The position numbers and the translations under genes were made by a program. Source: Gammaproteobacteria bacterium (GTDB taxonomy: Bacteria > Pseudomonadota > Gammaproteobacteria > Pseudomonadales > Azotimanducaceae). From it: DNA of 64,000 nt. The notes below the pieces were generated by a model, which was not told where the DNA came from, searched no databases, and was given only the letters and a program-made list of their open reading frames with translations. Of this stretch, positions 8,023 through 17,700 are shown piece after piece. Within the stretch, counting starts at the first letter, position 1; every line of letters begins with the position of its first letter. The stretch is taken from the NCBI GenBank assembly GCA_026708185.1, contig JAPOVK010000017.1:62001-126000 (forward strand), written 5' to 3'.

Positions 8023-9859
8023 GTTTCGCCTCTGGTGTGTGCAGTGCGTACCAGTTGTAGAAATCGCCTGCGTCGATCGGGACGTCCTGGTGGTTGGCGA
8101 GGAAGTGGCTGACGAGGCGGGAATAGAGGCGTTCAGGCGTCCGCTCGGATGGGTCGAGGTCGCGCGCTTCGCGTTCCAGCTCCGTGGCGACTTCCCATGC
8201 GGTGGCAGTTGTCGGTCGCCGGCCTGCTAGCCGCTTGCGAAGGAGGAGGACAGGATCGCCGCGAACCGCGCCGGCTGTGGTGACCTGCTTGAAGCTGGCC
8301 TGTGTCTTGTCGAGGATCCCGGCGTGTTCGACGCTGAGCCCGGCGTCGGAGTAGGCGTTGCGGAGCGCGTTCCAGACCGCGGCCGAGGCGGAGTGGAATA
8401 CGAGGGTTGCGCGGGCATGCGGCTTGAGAATCCGACGAACTTCGGACAAGGCGGTGGTCAGGAGTTCTTGATACGCGGCTACCGGCTTTCGTTGCGCGCG
8501 GTTGACGATGGCTTCCTCGGCGGTGTCGGTGAAGCTCCCCAACCACGCCTCGTTGAGGAAGGAGAGTTCGGAATAGGGGATGTTGCCGCCGAACGGCGGA
8601 TCGGTAAAGACGTAGTCAATGGAACGATCAGGTAGGTCCACGACGCAGCTCGACTTTTGGTGCACAGCAACCTGGCCAGCGCGCCCGTGTATTGACTCGA
8701 AGGCTTTGGCGATGGTGGATAGCTTGCGCGCCAAGCCGCGGAAGACGTTCTTCTCTACGGGCAGCCCGCTGACATACAGGACGCCTGGCTGTGCGCTTGT
8801 GACGACGAGATCATCCCTCCGTGCGGACTTCGCAACGACTCGGGTCATGATGGTCGTGTGCGACGCGTTGTAGCTGAGAAGCCAGAAGCGCACGGCGTCG
8901 CGAAGCGGGGAATCGAGGCCGTTGGCTCGTTCCCACAGATGCCCGAAGGCGATGAGATTCCTACGCGTGTAGAAATGGTGAAGGTGCGAGATGCCCCGGT
9001 GGTAGCCTCCGCGGTGGAGGTCGCCCCACGGGATCTCTAGCACGGGAACGCACCGAGGGATCGGTTCGCGTTCGACGCGTGCGAGCAGCTCGTCGTCGTC
9101 GTCGTTGGGATGGCGTTGCCAGGTGGATGTACCCGTGATGCCGTAGACGCGCGCGATGGAACGTCGGCGCCGGTCGGTGAGTTTGCCGATCAAATCGTCC
9201 CGTGTACTCTCGGTAACCCGTTCCAAAGATCCGCTTGGATGCTCGGCTCCGCATGACGGGCAACGGAACACGCGATCGATCCTAGCGGGCTCGAAGGAGA
9301 CGCAGACATCCCAAAGACCGACGACGTGGCCGCATGAACGGCAGCGGACGAGGTCGCTCCAAACGGCGTGCCTGATGGCACCGTAGCGGCCGTTTGGATC
9401 GCGGGCGGAATACAACCAACCGAAATCCGCGTCCGCGGCGCGGAGAATATCCGTGGCCGCCTTGTGGAAGAGCGTCGGGTCCGGTGGGTCGTTGAGCGTG
9501 CGTGCGACGAATGCGCCAAGGGAACTCAGCTCGTAGAGCACCGCATCGCGTGGACCCCACTGCGCTGCGAGGCCCCGTCGCTCGGCTTCGAGGCGTAAGG
9601 AGGGCGGGGGATCTTGGCACAGCAAGGCAGCGAGACCGGTCGTGCCGCTTCCGGCGAAGCCATCGAAGACGGTCGCTCCCGGCCGGGTGTGCGTCGCGAT
9701 GTAGAGCGCTATTGCCTCGGGGTCGATCTTGGTGGGGTAGGGGAAGGCGGCATAGAGTGGGCCGGTTCGTCTTGAGGGAAGCGCGCCGCGATAGATGTCA
9801 GCAAGCTGGTGCTTGGGGATGCGGTGGTCCGGCGGACGCAAGGGGGCAGATTCGGGCAC
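8012..9859 (-). CDS. DNA methyltransferase with internal zinc ribbon
   Basis: 615 residues. Motif I is FDGFAGSGTTGL (65-76), the form seen in N4-cytosine/N6-adenine methylases, and motif IV is TDPPFGGN near residue 422. Between them lies a four-cysteine zinc ribbon (Cys173, Cys176, Cys200, Cys203) and a long insert, giving the motif I - insert - motif IV order. The C-terminal part resembles the end of DUF1156-type DNA methylases, but I cannot confirm that by search. The first ~45 residues (PLYAAFPYPTKIDPEA) also look like substrate-side methylase sequence. As the first gene of the operon it probably sets expression of the whole cassette; the promoter should lie in 9860-10480. Methyltransferase activity on DNA is likely; target base and sequence are unknown. 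Confidence 0.85.
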   Translation of the reverse strand: MPESAPLRPPDHRIPKHQLADIYRGALPSRRTGPLYAAFPYPTKIDPEAIALYIATHTRPGATVFDGFAGSGTTGLAALLCQDPPPSLRLEAERRGLAAQWGPRDAVLYELSSLGAFVARTLNDPPDPTLFHKAATDILRAADADFGWLYSARDPNGRYGAIRHAVWSDLVRCRSCGHVVGLWDVCVSFEPARIDRVFRCPSCGAEHPSGSLERVTESTRDDLIGKLTDRRRRSIARVYGITGTSTWQRHPNDDDDELLARVEREPIPRCVPVLEIPWGDLHRGGYHRGISHLHHFYTRRNLIAFGHLWERANGLDSPLRDAVRFWLLSYNASHTTIMTRVVAKSARRDDLVVTSAQPGVLYVSGLPVEKNVFRGLARKLSTIAKAFESIHGRAGQVAVHQKSSCVVDLPDRSIDYVFTDPPFGGNIPYSELSFLNEAWLGSFTDTAEEAIVNRAQRKPVAAYQELLTTALSEVRRILKPHARATLVFHSASAAVWNALRNAYSDAGLSVEHAGILDKTQASFKQVTTAGAVRGDPVLLLRKRLAGRRPTTATAWEVATELEREARDLDPSERTPERLYSRLVSHFLANHQDVPIDAGDFYNWYALHTPEAKRAR

Positions 9860-10480
9860 GGTCCGTACTATGTCGCGACGCGCGGCGAACGTCCACCGTT
9901 CGGTGTTGTCCGAGGGGCGGGGCTGAGAACGTGGCGTTGTCCATCTGCCCGTTGGCTTCCGCTGCCGGTTGGGAACGTTGCTACGGAGCCGCGGCGTTAG
10001 GCGTTCGCGAACACGGTGGGAGAGCGCGCTTTCGATGACCTCCCGCGCAAAACCCGAGCCATCGGCCGCCCCGTCGTAGAAGGACTGGAGTTGTGGGGGA
10101 CGGCGGCCGCCCTTTCTCCCGCAGCAGTTGGTCGCTCAGAGTGCTGTTGCTCATCAGGCGGTCCGGTCCGGTACACGGACCGCTCACGTAGCACTGGCAC
10201 ATCTCGTAGAGGACGACCGATTGGATGTTGCTCAAGCGGCACCGTAGAACTCCGCCGGACTGCAGGTCACCTTCGCAAGCGTGGTGGTTGACTTAGCCGC
10301 CTCGCTGCCGCACTGTCCATCCGAAACCAGAACGGGCACGCAATGCAAGCCTCGCCGGTCTGCGCGCGGCACTGCGAGTATGTTGTCCATGACTGCAGGG
10401 ATGTCTGATCGAACCACGCCTGACCGGTTTGCCCAGGCGTTGATGCGAGGCGGCGCCAGCACGCAGCGCGAGATGCGCCG
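9860..10480. other. Upstream region of the defence operon
   Basis: About 620 bases between the divergent operon start and the small plus-strand ORF at 10481. Short minus-strand ORFs run through it (one ends at 10232 and a TTG-start ORF follows at 10235 with a TTGA overlap), but neither has recognisable domains. A plus-strand frame ending at 10484 could give a peptide of about 30 residues that overlaps the next ORF by ATGA. Promoters for both directions should be here; I could not pick them out. Confidence 0.4.
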
Positions 10481-10819
10481 ATGAGCGAAGATGCCAGAGC
10501 AGAGGTTCGCTTCGCGGTTCAACCGCGGACAGGGCGTTTGAGAGTCGAGTACTCCGCAGGCGCGCTCTACTTCTACGTAGGCGACACGGAAGTCTTGTAC
10601 TTCGAACCTAGGACAGAGGACGGCGACTACAGCAAGGAGTACTTGGACCTGATCGATGCCGTGATGCCACTTGGCGGCGCAGCAATAGAGACCGTTCTGA
10701 ACCACCTCTTCGATATCGAGAACAAGGGCTTTCAACCGAACGCCGTCGCCATGCTTTCCCGAGTCCTAGCCCGCTGGGAGGACATTGCGAGCGGCACGCA
10801 TGCGGAGACTAGACGATGA
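10481..10819 (+). CDS. Hypothetical 112-residue protein
   Basis: This ORF has balanced composition (aromatics, acids, few Arg/Pro runs) unlike the shadow frames around it, so I take it as real. It reads like an alpha/beta protein with a beta-rich first half (VEYSAGALYFYVGDTEVLYF) and a helical second half. No family is recognised. Its ATG overlaps the stop of a possible short upstream ORF (ATGA), and its own stop overlaps the ATG of a 44-residue ORF at 10816, so it may be the centre of a mini-operon. It lies divergent to the methylase/nuclease operon, a position often used by a small regulator or an anti-toxin-like gene, but no DNA-binding motif is visible. Confidence 0.55.
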   Translation: MSEDARAEVRFAVQPRTGRLRVEYSAGALYFYVGDTEVLYFEPRTEDGDYSKEYLDLIDAVMPLGGAAIETVLNHLFDIENKGFQPNAVAMLSRVLARWEDIASGTHAETRR

Positions 10820-10950
10820 ACGTAATCCATCTGCATCCCAGGGCACGCCGGATTCGGAAGGCTGTCCGGGAGACGCTACTAAGGGGCGGACAGATGCGGA
10901 TTGGACGGTTGATCGTGGGGCAGTGTCGAATCCCCCATCCGGGCAACTAA
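10816..10950 (+). CDS. Tiny basic ORF (44 residues), translationally coupled
   Basis: Starts at an ATG that overlaps the stop of the preceding ORF (ATGA) and ends at TAA 10948-10950. The product is strongly basic (PRARRIRKAVRETLLRGG) and could bind nucleic acid. The overlap is the only real support; length is too short to judge by composition. Confidence 0.3.
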   Translation: MNVIHLHPRARRIRKAVRETLLRGGQMRIGRLIVGQCRIPHPGN

Positions 10951-12077
10951 CCACATAGGTTCGAAGGCAAAGGCAGGTGTCCGAGCGCGCCACCTGACTT
11001 GCGGCGACACGGCGGCCTTCGTTAGTACGCTTGGTGATGATGGGGCTGCGCTCCGCCAACGTGACAACGAAACCATGCCGTGACCGGGCACCGGGCTACT
11101 GTGGGTTGTTTTGTTGGACATTGTTTGAACTCGTCCTATAGATATTGTTTTTAATCAGCATGTTATGTGCATAGTTCTAAGGCGACTCCAAACTCCAGCA
11201 GGGATGCGCGGCGTGGCCAGTAGAACCGAAGCCTGCGACCCGTTCCTGGCGGCGAAGCAAGGCTGGTCGGTAGCCGGTCACGCCCGTCTTCCGGGTGGCT
11301 GTCCCGTCGACCGAGATCGCGGAACCGTTAAACGGTTAACGCCTCCGCTGACACGATGACCACGGCCCGGCTTCCGCGCGCTCGTGGCCATCGGTCGGAG
11401 CCAGGCTGACGACCCAGACCTCTCCCGACCGCACGTAACAGAAGCTCCTTGCCCGCCGGAGGCGCGCCGAGCCAGTCGCGATCGGTTCCGTCGGGAGCGC
11501 TCGGCCCCTCGTCAGCGCGGGTAGCGTCGGCGCGCCGGGCGGGACGATCCGCCCGGATCGCTCTTGTCGACGGGGGCGATTCCTGCAAGGGCGTCTAGGG
11601 CGAGGCGGCGCTGGCGGGCGGTAGCCTCGTCGGCGCTCTGCGCCGCACGGACGTGGTCCCAGAGCGTGACCGCAAGCACGGGATCGTCGTCTTAGTCGAC
11701 GACTGCGAGAAAGGCCGGGGCTCCAGCGCCGCGTTGGCGGCGAGCGCGAGGACTTGCCCGGCCGCGGCGGCGATCTCCTTGACGGCGGTTGCCGCGGGGA
11801 AGGCGCTGGGTGCCGGACCGCGTCCCTGTTGCGCGGAGAGCGGCCCCGTTCGATGTTCGCCGCGCTTCGGTGACCAAGGCCACATTGGCCGGCCGACCCG
11901 CAGGTCTCGGGACGGCCGTTCGCGGATTACTACGTAAACCATTGTTCAATAAGGGATTATTTGACGGGTCTGGGCACGGCTGGGTTTGGCTAACCCTCCG
12001 CGGCCGTTCGTACTCTAGGCAGGCGATCGGCGTTATCAGGCGTCGTAGGGTTGTCGCGGATCCGGCTGGCTCGTCAA

Positions 12078-12134
12078 GTCGTGTCGTGCATGCACGACAC
12101 GACCGCGGCAATTGTTGACTGACGCGTCAGTCAA
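12078..12134. repeat. Palindrome pair 1 (A then B)
   Basis: Palindrome A is a perfect 26-base inverted repeat at 12078-12103 with core GTCGTGCATGCACGAC. Eleven bases further is palindrome B, TTGACTGACGCGTCAGTCAA, perfect over 20 bases at 12115-12134. Both palindromes recur together at three other places in the window. Confidence 0.9.
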
Positions 12135-12236
12135 TAATCGGCTCCTCCGCGTGCGCCGTGTCCATCTGCCATGTTGTTCGTGCGCTGTGCGCCGAAAAGG
12201 ACTCTGGGGGGAGTACGACATCGGATGGGCGTCCGG

Positions 12237-12277
12237 CAATGTCGTGCGTGCACGGCATTGACTGACGCGTCAGTCAA
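12237..12277. repeat. Palindrome pair 2 (A then B, overlapping)
   Basis: A variant of palindrome A (12237-12260; 11-base arms around a GT centre, with one G-T mismatch) runs directly into a perfect 20-base copy of palindrome B at 12258-12277, sharing three bases. Order and spacing differ from pair 1 while the cores are conserved, which points to selection or mobility rather than simple duplication. Confidence 0.88.
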
Positions 12278-12432
12278 ATTTGGAGGGTCGCGCCTCCCGG
12301 CCCGCCCGATAGGCCTAGGGGCGCAGTTGCGAGGGTTGGTCACGTGCGGTCGGCGAGACCGTCGTCTAGCTGTGACGCGAGGGAAGCGTCAGACGGTTGG
12401 GTCGGCCTGAAGTTTCGCGGGCCGCTCGATGG

Positions 12433-13977
12433 TCACTCGTACCGGAACTCGATCGTCACGGACGACGACTGCCGCATCCGGCATTCGTCGTCGACCGGGA
12501 GCTCGAACTCCCATTGCCGGACGACGGCGATGGCGGCGCCGGTGAATGCGTCGAGGTTGTCGCGTTCGGCCGACGAGCGCGCCGCGTCGACGTGCACGCT
12601 GGCGTCAACGGTCCTGCCTCGGGCGTCGACGTCGAAGGCGACGGCCACGGTCGCGCTGCCGATGTTGACCGTGCGGCTCGGGTACTCCGGGACGGCGGAC
12701 CCCTCCACGTAGCGCAGGGGGCAGGAAGGGCGACTCGCCTCCGCCTGTCGACGGGCCTCGGCGGCCGCCGTTTCCTCCGCGAGGTCGCGGCGTTCCGCCT
12801 CGATCTGGCTGCGCTCCTCCTGCAGCGCAGCCAGATCGTCGGCGCGGCGGCGCGCCTCTTCGGCTTCGCGCTCCTCCATGCGGCGCTCCATGTCGGCGAG
12901 TTCGGCCTGGCGCTGCGCGATCTCGTCGAGAAGCTGCTGCGCCTTTCGCCGTTCGTCGGCCAGTCCGTTGCGCAGCTCGGCGAGTTCTGCGGCGGCGGGA
13001 TCGTCCGCGTCGGACGTGGGAACGGGGTCGGAGGGCGCAGCGGCGCCAAGGGCCGGTGCCGGCGGCAGGAGAGGGCGCGAAGGGTACGCTGCGGCGGTCG
13101 GCTGGTCGGTGAACGACACGACCGTGCCTGCGAAGAAGCGCCGCCAGAAGCGTTTGTGCGCGAGTTCCGCGCCCGGCTCGTCGGTCAGTCCCGCGCGCGG
13201 CAGGTAGAACACCTCGACTCCTACGCCGGACGGGGACGGACGCTCGCCCTTGTTTCGCCGGACAGCGCCTTGGAACGCGGCATGGTCCTGCCGTGCGCCA
13301 CGATCGAGGTGGGAAAAACCGGGCGCGTGGTGGAGCATGTCGGACAGCACGTAAAGCGTGGCTGGCCTGGCGGTCGTCGCGGCCAGGTCATCGAGCGAGG
13401 CCTCGAGGGCCTCCGCCAGGGGCGCTTGCTTGAGGGGCGCGCCGACGGGGAGCCGGGGGAGCGCGTCGAGGCGGCGTTCGAGCGCGGCGCGGCGGCGGCA
13501 GAAGCGCCCGGCCGCATCGCGAAGCACGGGCGGAATCTGCGCCGGGAGGTCGTCGCAGTCGCGCCGCGTACTCGTCTGGTCCTTGGCGCCCGCGACCTGC
13601 AGCTGGGCGTTGTCGTAGGGCTTGCAGATTCGGCCGACGTATGTCCGCGGAGCGGCGCTGTCGGCCCCTACCGCGAACACCGACAGTTCGGCGTCGGCGT
13701 CCAACTCGAGAGTCAGCCGTCTGAGGAGCTTGCCGGGAAGCGGTTCGAGATCCGCGTCTAGCGGCTTGTGGGCGTCTACGAGGTACACGGCGCGGGCGGA
13801 ACTGATGTCTTGCGTGGGGCAAAGATCCGCGTCGAGCAGCGCCGCCTCGTCGGCATCGCCGAACACCACCAGGATGGCGAGCGCTGCCGAAGCAGCGGCA
13901 AAGGCGCCGACGAGGGACCATGGCCGACCGCCGCGCTTGCGGGCGCCTTGGGGCTGGATCTTCTGAGCGGGCGGCAT
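12433..13977 (-). CDS. Membrane-anchored vWA-like / coiled-coil / TonB C-terminal domain protein (paralogue 1)
   Basis: 514 residues. A basic N-terminus precedes one membrane segment (about 23-40, LVGAFAAASAALAILVVFG), so the rest should be periplasmic. Residues ~50-290 are a domain of alternating strands and helices (ARAVYLVDAHKPLD, LYVLSDMLHH) that reads like a von Willebrand A-type fold without a clear DxSxS metal site. A Glu/Arg/Ala-rich coiled coil follows (~330-410). The last ~95 residues match the TonB C-terminal pattern (YPSRTVNIGSATVAVAFDVD, then VVRQWEFELPV), the module that contacts outer-membrane receptors. The same layout recurs in the protein at 31084-32808. The proline-rich spanner of true TonB is replaced by coiled coil here. 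Likely role: energy coupling or a structural envelope link; inferred from the TonB end. Confidence 0.75.
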   Translation of the reverse strand: MPPAQKIQPQGARKRGGRPWSLVGAFAAASAALAILVVFGDADEAALLDADLCPTQDISSARAVYLVDAHKPLDADLEPLPGKLLRRLTLELDADAELSVFAVGADSAAPRTYVGRICKPYDNAQLQVAGAKDQTSTRRDCDDLPAQIPPVLRDAAGRFCRRRAALERRLDALPRLPVGAPLKQAPLAEALEASLDDLAATTARPATLYVLSDMLHHAPGFSHLDRGARQDHAAFQGAVRRNKGERPSPSGVGVEVFYLPRAGLTDEPGAELAHKRFWRRFFAGTVVSFTDQPTAAAYPSRPLLPPAPALGAAAPSDPVPTSDADDPAAAELAELRNGLADERRKAQQLLDEIAQRQAELADMERRMEEREAEEARRRADDLAALQEERSQIEAERRDLAEETAAAEARRQAEASRPSCPLRYVEGSAVPEYPSRTVNIGSATVAVAFDVDARGRTVDASVHVDAARSSAERDNLDAFTGAAIAVVRQWEFELPVDDECRMRQSSSVTIEFRYE

Positions 13978-14708
13978 GTGGTTCGCACTCGGTGGCGGCC
14001 TTACGCCGGAACCCTCCGGCCGGGAGCGGTTCCGCCCGTCACCCGTCCGGACGACCTATCCTACTGCGGCCAAAATCGGTTTCCAAGCGCATGTCACGCG
14101 TGTCGATGGCAAGTCCGATCTGCCGGGTCGTTGGCACGCGGCTTGTCGGTTCCCGTGCCACTGCGTCCGGGGAGTCCAACGTCGGAGGGGGCAGGTGCGA
14201 GACGCGCAACCGGCATCGCGGTCCGACGGGAGCCCCGCCGAGCGGGCCTCGCCGCCGCGGCGGGGCTAGCTGTGCGGGTTGCGGACGCTGAAGTCGTCCA
14301 CTTTGTGCGCCAGGCGTTGCGGCGGGTGCCAGCGTCTCGAGCAGCGCCGCTGCGAAGGTTCGGCCGGGCAACGGGCCATCCGATTGGCGGCCAGGCGCGT
14401 CGCCGTCCTCCTTTCCGATCCGTCCGGCGTCTTCCGGGTGTCGCGGCCAGTAGATGCCTTTTCGCCCCTCTCGGCGACGCGCGGGAGGTGCACCGTCACG
14501 TCGCAGAAGCGATAGATGCTGCTCCCCGACGGATAGACGAAACTTCGGTGGGGAAGCAACGGCATCTCAAGACGGTCGGACGGGGTGCATGCCCGTGGTG
14601 GCGAACCGGGGCCGTTCGGGGCGGCGAACGAGTTGCCGCGGCCGGGAGCAAGGCCACTCACTGGACGGCTCCATGTAGCAGTAGAAGGACCTTGCGTGTA
14701 CGCTCCGG
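13978..14708. other. Intergenic region between divergent genes
   Basis: About 730 bases between the vWA/TonB-like gene (minus) and the NHL-repeat gene (plus). Overlapping ORFs on both strands are rich in Arg and Pro and none is recognisable. Promoters for both flanking genes should lie here; I see no clear element. Confidence 0.45.
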
Positions 14709-17700
14709 ATGAACTGTTCGATCAGGCGCCGAAGCCCGTTGAAGCGCAGCCACGTCGGCAAAGCCCTCCAACCCTCGCTAGTCCCGGTGCTGGTCGCCGC
14801 AGTCGTCGGGCTCGCGGCACCCGCGGGCGGCCAGCCGGTGGCGGCCGGCGTCATTCGCTCGGTCGTCGGCGGACTGGGCCCCGATCCGGGGATCGCGACG
14901 GCGAGCTGGCTCCACCATGCGGACGGCGTTGCCGTCGACCGACTCGGCAACGTCTACCTCACCGACACCGCAACCCACAGGATTCGGCGCGTCGATGCGT
15001 CGACCGGCATCATCGCCACGGTCGCCGGGACAGGCGAGCAGGGCTTCGGCGGCGATGGCGGGCCGGCCACCGAGGCCTTGCTCGACGCCCCGGAAGCCGT
15101 GGCCGTGGCGGGCTCCGGCGATCTGTACATCGCGGACACCGGCAACCGCAGGGTCCGCCGGGTCGACGGGATCACCGGAACCATCGCGACCGTGGCGGGC
15201 GGCGGCGAGCATGGCATCGGCCGGGTATGGGAACCACCTCCACCGCCGATGCCGGCAACGGATCTCCGGCTCGGCAACCCGGAAGGGGTTGCCGTGGACG
15301 CGTCCGGCCACGTGTACGTCAGCGACGCGGGCCACCACTGCCTGCGGCGGATCGATGCCGGGACCGGCATCGCCACGACGGTCGCCGGGGTGTGCGGATA
15401 CGGCGGCCCTATCGGCCCCGACCCGGACGAGGACGGCCCGGTCGACGACCGGTTGCTCGACGAACCGCGCGGCGTCGCGGTCGCCGGGTCCGGTGATGTC
15501 TTTCTCGCGGACACGGGCAAGCACCGCCTTGTCCGTGTCGACGGGACCACGGGCGTCGCGACCACGCTGGCGGAACTGCACCCAGGCCGGGCGCACAACT
15601 GTAGGTTCATAGAAATCGACTGCTCCGACTATGGCTACCCGCTGGTATGGCCCGCGGACGTGGCCGTGGCGGCGTCGCGGGAGCACTTGTACTTCACAAG
15701 CCGGGGAACGGACTCGGTCTGGCGCATGGAGGTCGCGGCGGACACCGTCACGTGCACGGACGAAACATCCTGCCCCTTCGTCCGGGTCGCCGGCGGAGGC
15801 GAGCACGGCTTCGGCGGTGACGGGCGGCAGGCGACCGAGGTCGACCTCGATCCGCACGGGATCGACCTGGGGCCGTACGGCGGCATCTACCTAGCGGGCG
15901 GAAAAGGCCGCCGCGTCCTGCGCGTCGACGCCGCGACAGGCATGATATCGACGGTGGCCGGATCCGACGACGTCCGAGACGGGGGCGCCGCGACCGAGGC
16001 CGTGCTCCGCTACCCGCTGGGCATCGCGGTGGGCCCGTACGGCGACGTCTTCGTCGCCGACACCTACAACGGCCGGATCCGGCGCATGGACGCGGCAACC
16101 GGCCTGATCGCGACGGCGGCGGGCACCGGCGAGGAGGGGTGGTTTGGCGACGCCGGTGCTCCGGCTTACCCCTTGGCCGTGGCTGCGGACGCGCGGGGCG
16201 ATCTCTACGTTGCGGTGGGTACCCACTCGCTCTGGGAGCCGCGTCCTGGCTATGTGGACAGGGGGGCGATCCCGATGATTCGCCGGATCGACGCACGCAC
16301 CGGCGCCGTCTCGACCGTGGCGGGCACCGGCGAGTGGGGCTTCAGCGGCGACGGAGGCCCGGCGACGGAGGCGCGCTTCCGCTCGACAGCGGGGTTCGCC
16401 GTCGCCGCTTCCGGGGACATCTACGTCGCCGACACCGGCAATGCGCGCGTACGGCGCGTGGACGCCCGCACCGGGATCGTCACGACCGTCGCTGGCACGG
16501 TCGGGATCGGACCGGCGGACGTTGCGGTGGCGGCCTCCGGGGATGTCTACATTGCCGGGGGCAACCGGGTTCTCAGGGCGGATGCCGGGACCGGTGCCAT
16601 CTCGACCGTAGCGGGCACCGGCGAGTGGGGCTTCAGCGGCGACGGGGGACCTGCGACGCAGGCTCGCATGACGCCGTGGCGCGTCGCCGTGGCGAATTCG
16701 GGCGACATCTACATCGTGGACTTCTTCGACCCGCGGATACGCCGGGTGGACGCCGACACCGGCATCGTCACAACGGTGGCCGGCACGGGTAGGCGGGGCT
16801 TCGGCGGCGACGGGCGGCCTTCATCGTTCGCGTGGCTCCACTACCCGAGCGACGTGGCCGTGGCACCGTCGGGGGAAGTCCTCGTTGCGGACACGGGCAA
16901 CCATCGCGTGCGGGGGTTCGCGCCACCGATTCCCGTGCCAGGGCAGGTCGGCGACCTCGACGACGACGGCACCGACGACGTCCTGCTGCGCCGGGCCGAC
17001 GGCCGCTGGCACTTCGATCCGGTGACCGATCGCCGCGTGCGCCGCGACGAGCCGCCCCGCAAGGTCCGCTTCGGCCGCGGCGCCGCCGAGCTACCGGGCG
17101 ATCCCGCCTGGGGGTTCGTCGCCATCGGCGATTTCGACGGCCGGGGGGGCGACGAGGTTCTGCTCCGCCACGAGGACGGCCGCTGGCGCCTGCATCCGAT
17201 GGCGGGGCGCCGTGCCGGCGGCGCGCCGGTCGAACTCGTCGGGCTGCCGCGCGACATCTCCCTTCTGTGGGCCGGCGCCGGCGACTTCAACGGCGACGGC
17301 ACCGACGACATCCTGGTACGCCGCGACGACGGGTTCTGGTTCCACTACGCGATGGACGGCTTGCGCGTGGTTGCGGACGGGAGCGGCAGAGCGCGCGTCA
17401 CCCGGGACCTGGACTACCGTCCGTCCGCCGTGGGCGACTTCGACGGCGACGGCAAGGACGACGTGCTGGTCCGGCGCCGGGACGGGAACTGGTACCGCTA
17501 CCGCATGGACGGCCGCGGGAACGCCGGGCGCCGGGCCCGGGCGGGGTTGCCGAGTGACTGGGGCTGGCGCATCGCGGGCGTCGGCGACTTCGACGGAGAC
17601 GGCGTCGACGACGTGTACATGCGGCACTTCGCCGACGGGCGCTGGTGGTTCCATGCCGGGGCTGGCAGGGCGTCCGCCGCGGCACGGATGACGACCAGTC

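Larger units (their letters stand above)
10951..12432. other. Gene-poor region with AT-rich patch and palindromes
   Basis: About 1.5 kb without a supportable gene. Positions 11101-11182 are markedly AT-rich for this genome. A short inverted repeat AACCGTT-A-AACGGTT lies at 11333-11347. ORFs between 11.3 and 12.0 kb are Arg/Pro/Ala-rich in all frames and read like decayed sequence; I could not match them to a transposase. Two pairs of palindromes follow at 12.08-12.28 kb (listed separately). The region looks like a boundary between the defence operon and the envelope-gene block. Confidence 0.5.

Noticed and set aside
1-9859. Calling the left operon DISARM
   Set aside because: A PLD protein and a large adenine methylase fit, but no DrmA helicase or DrmB (DUF1998) protein is visible, and three methylases plus SIR2 are not part of DISARM. 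Genes outside the window could change this.
10232-10735. 167-codon minus-strand ORF opposite the small hypothetical gene
   Set aside because: Its composition is poorer than that of the plus-strand frame and it overlaps that frame almost fully; only its 3' part has any protein character.
11328-12111. Possible transposase remains in 11.3-12.1 kb
   Set aside because: Frames are Arg/Pro/Ala-rich on both strands and I could not find any family motif; left as unassigned.
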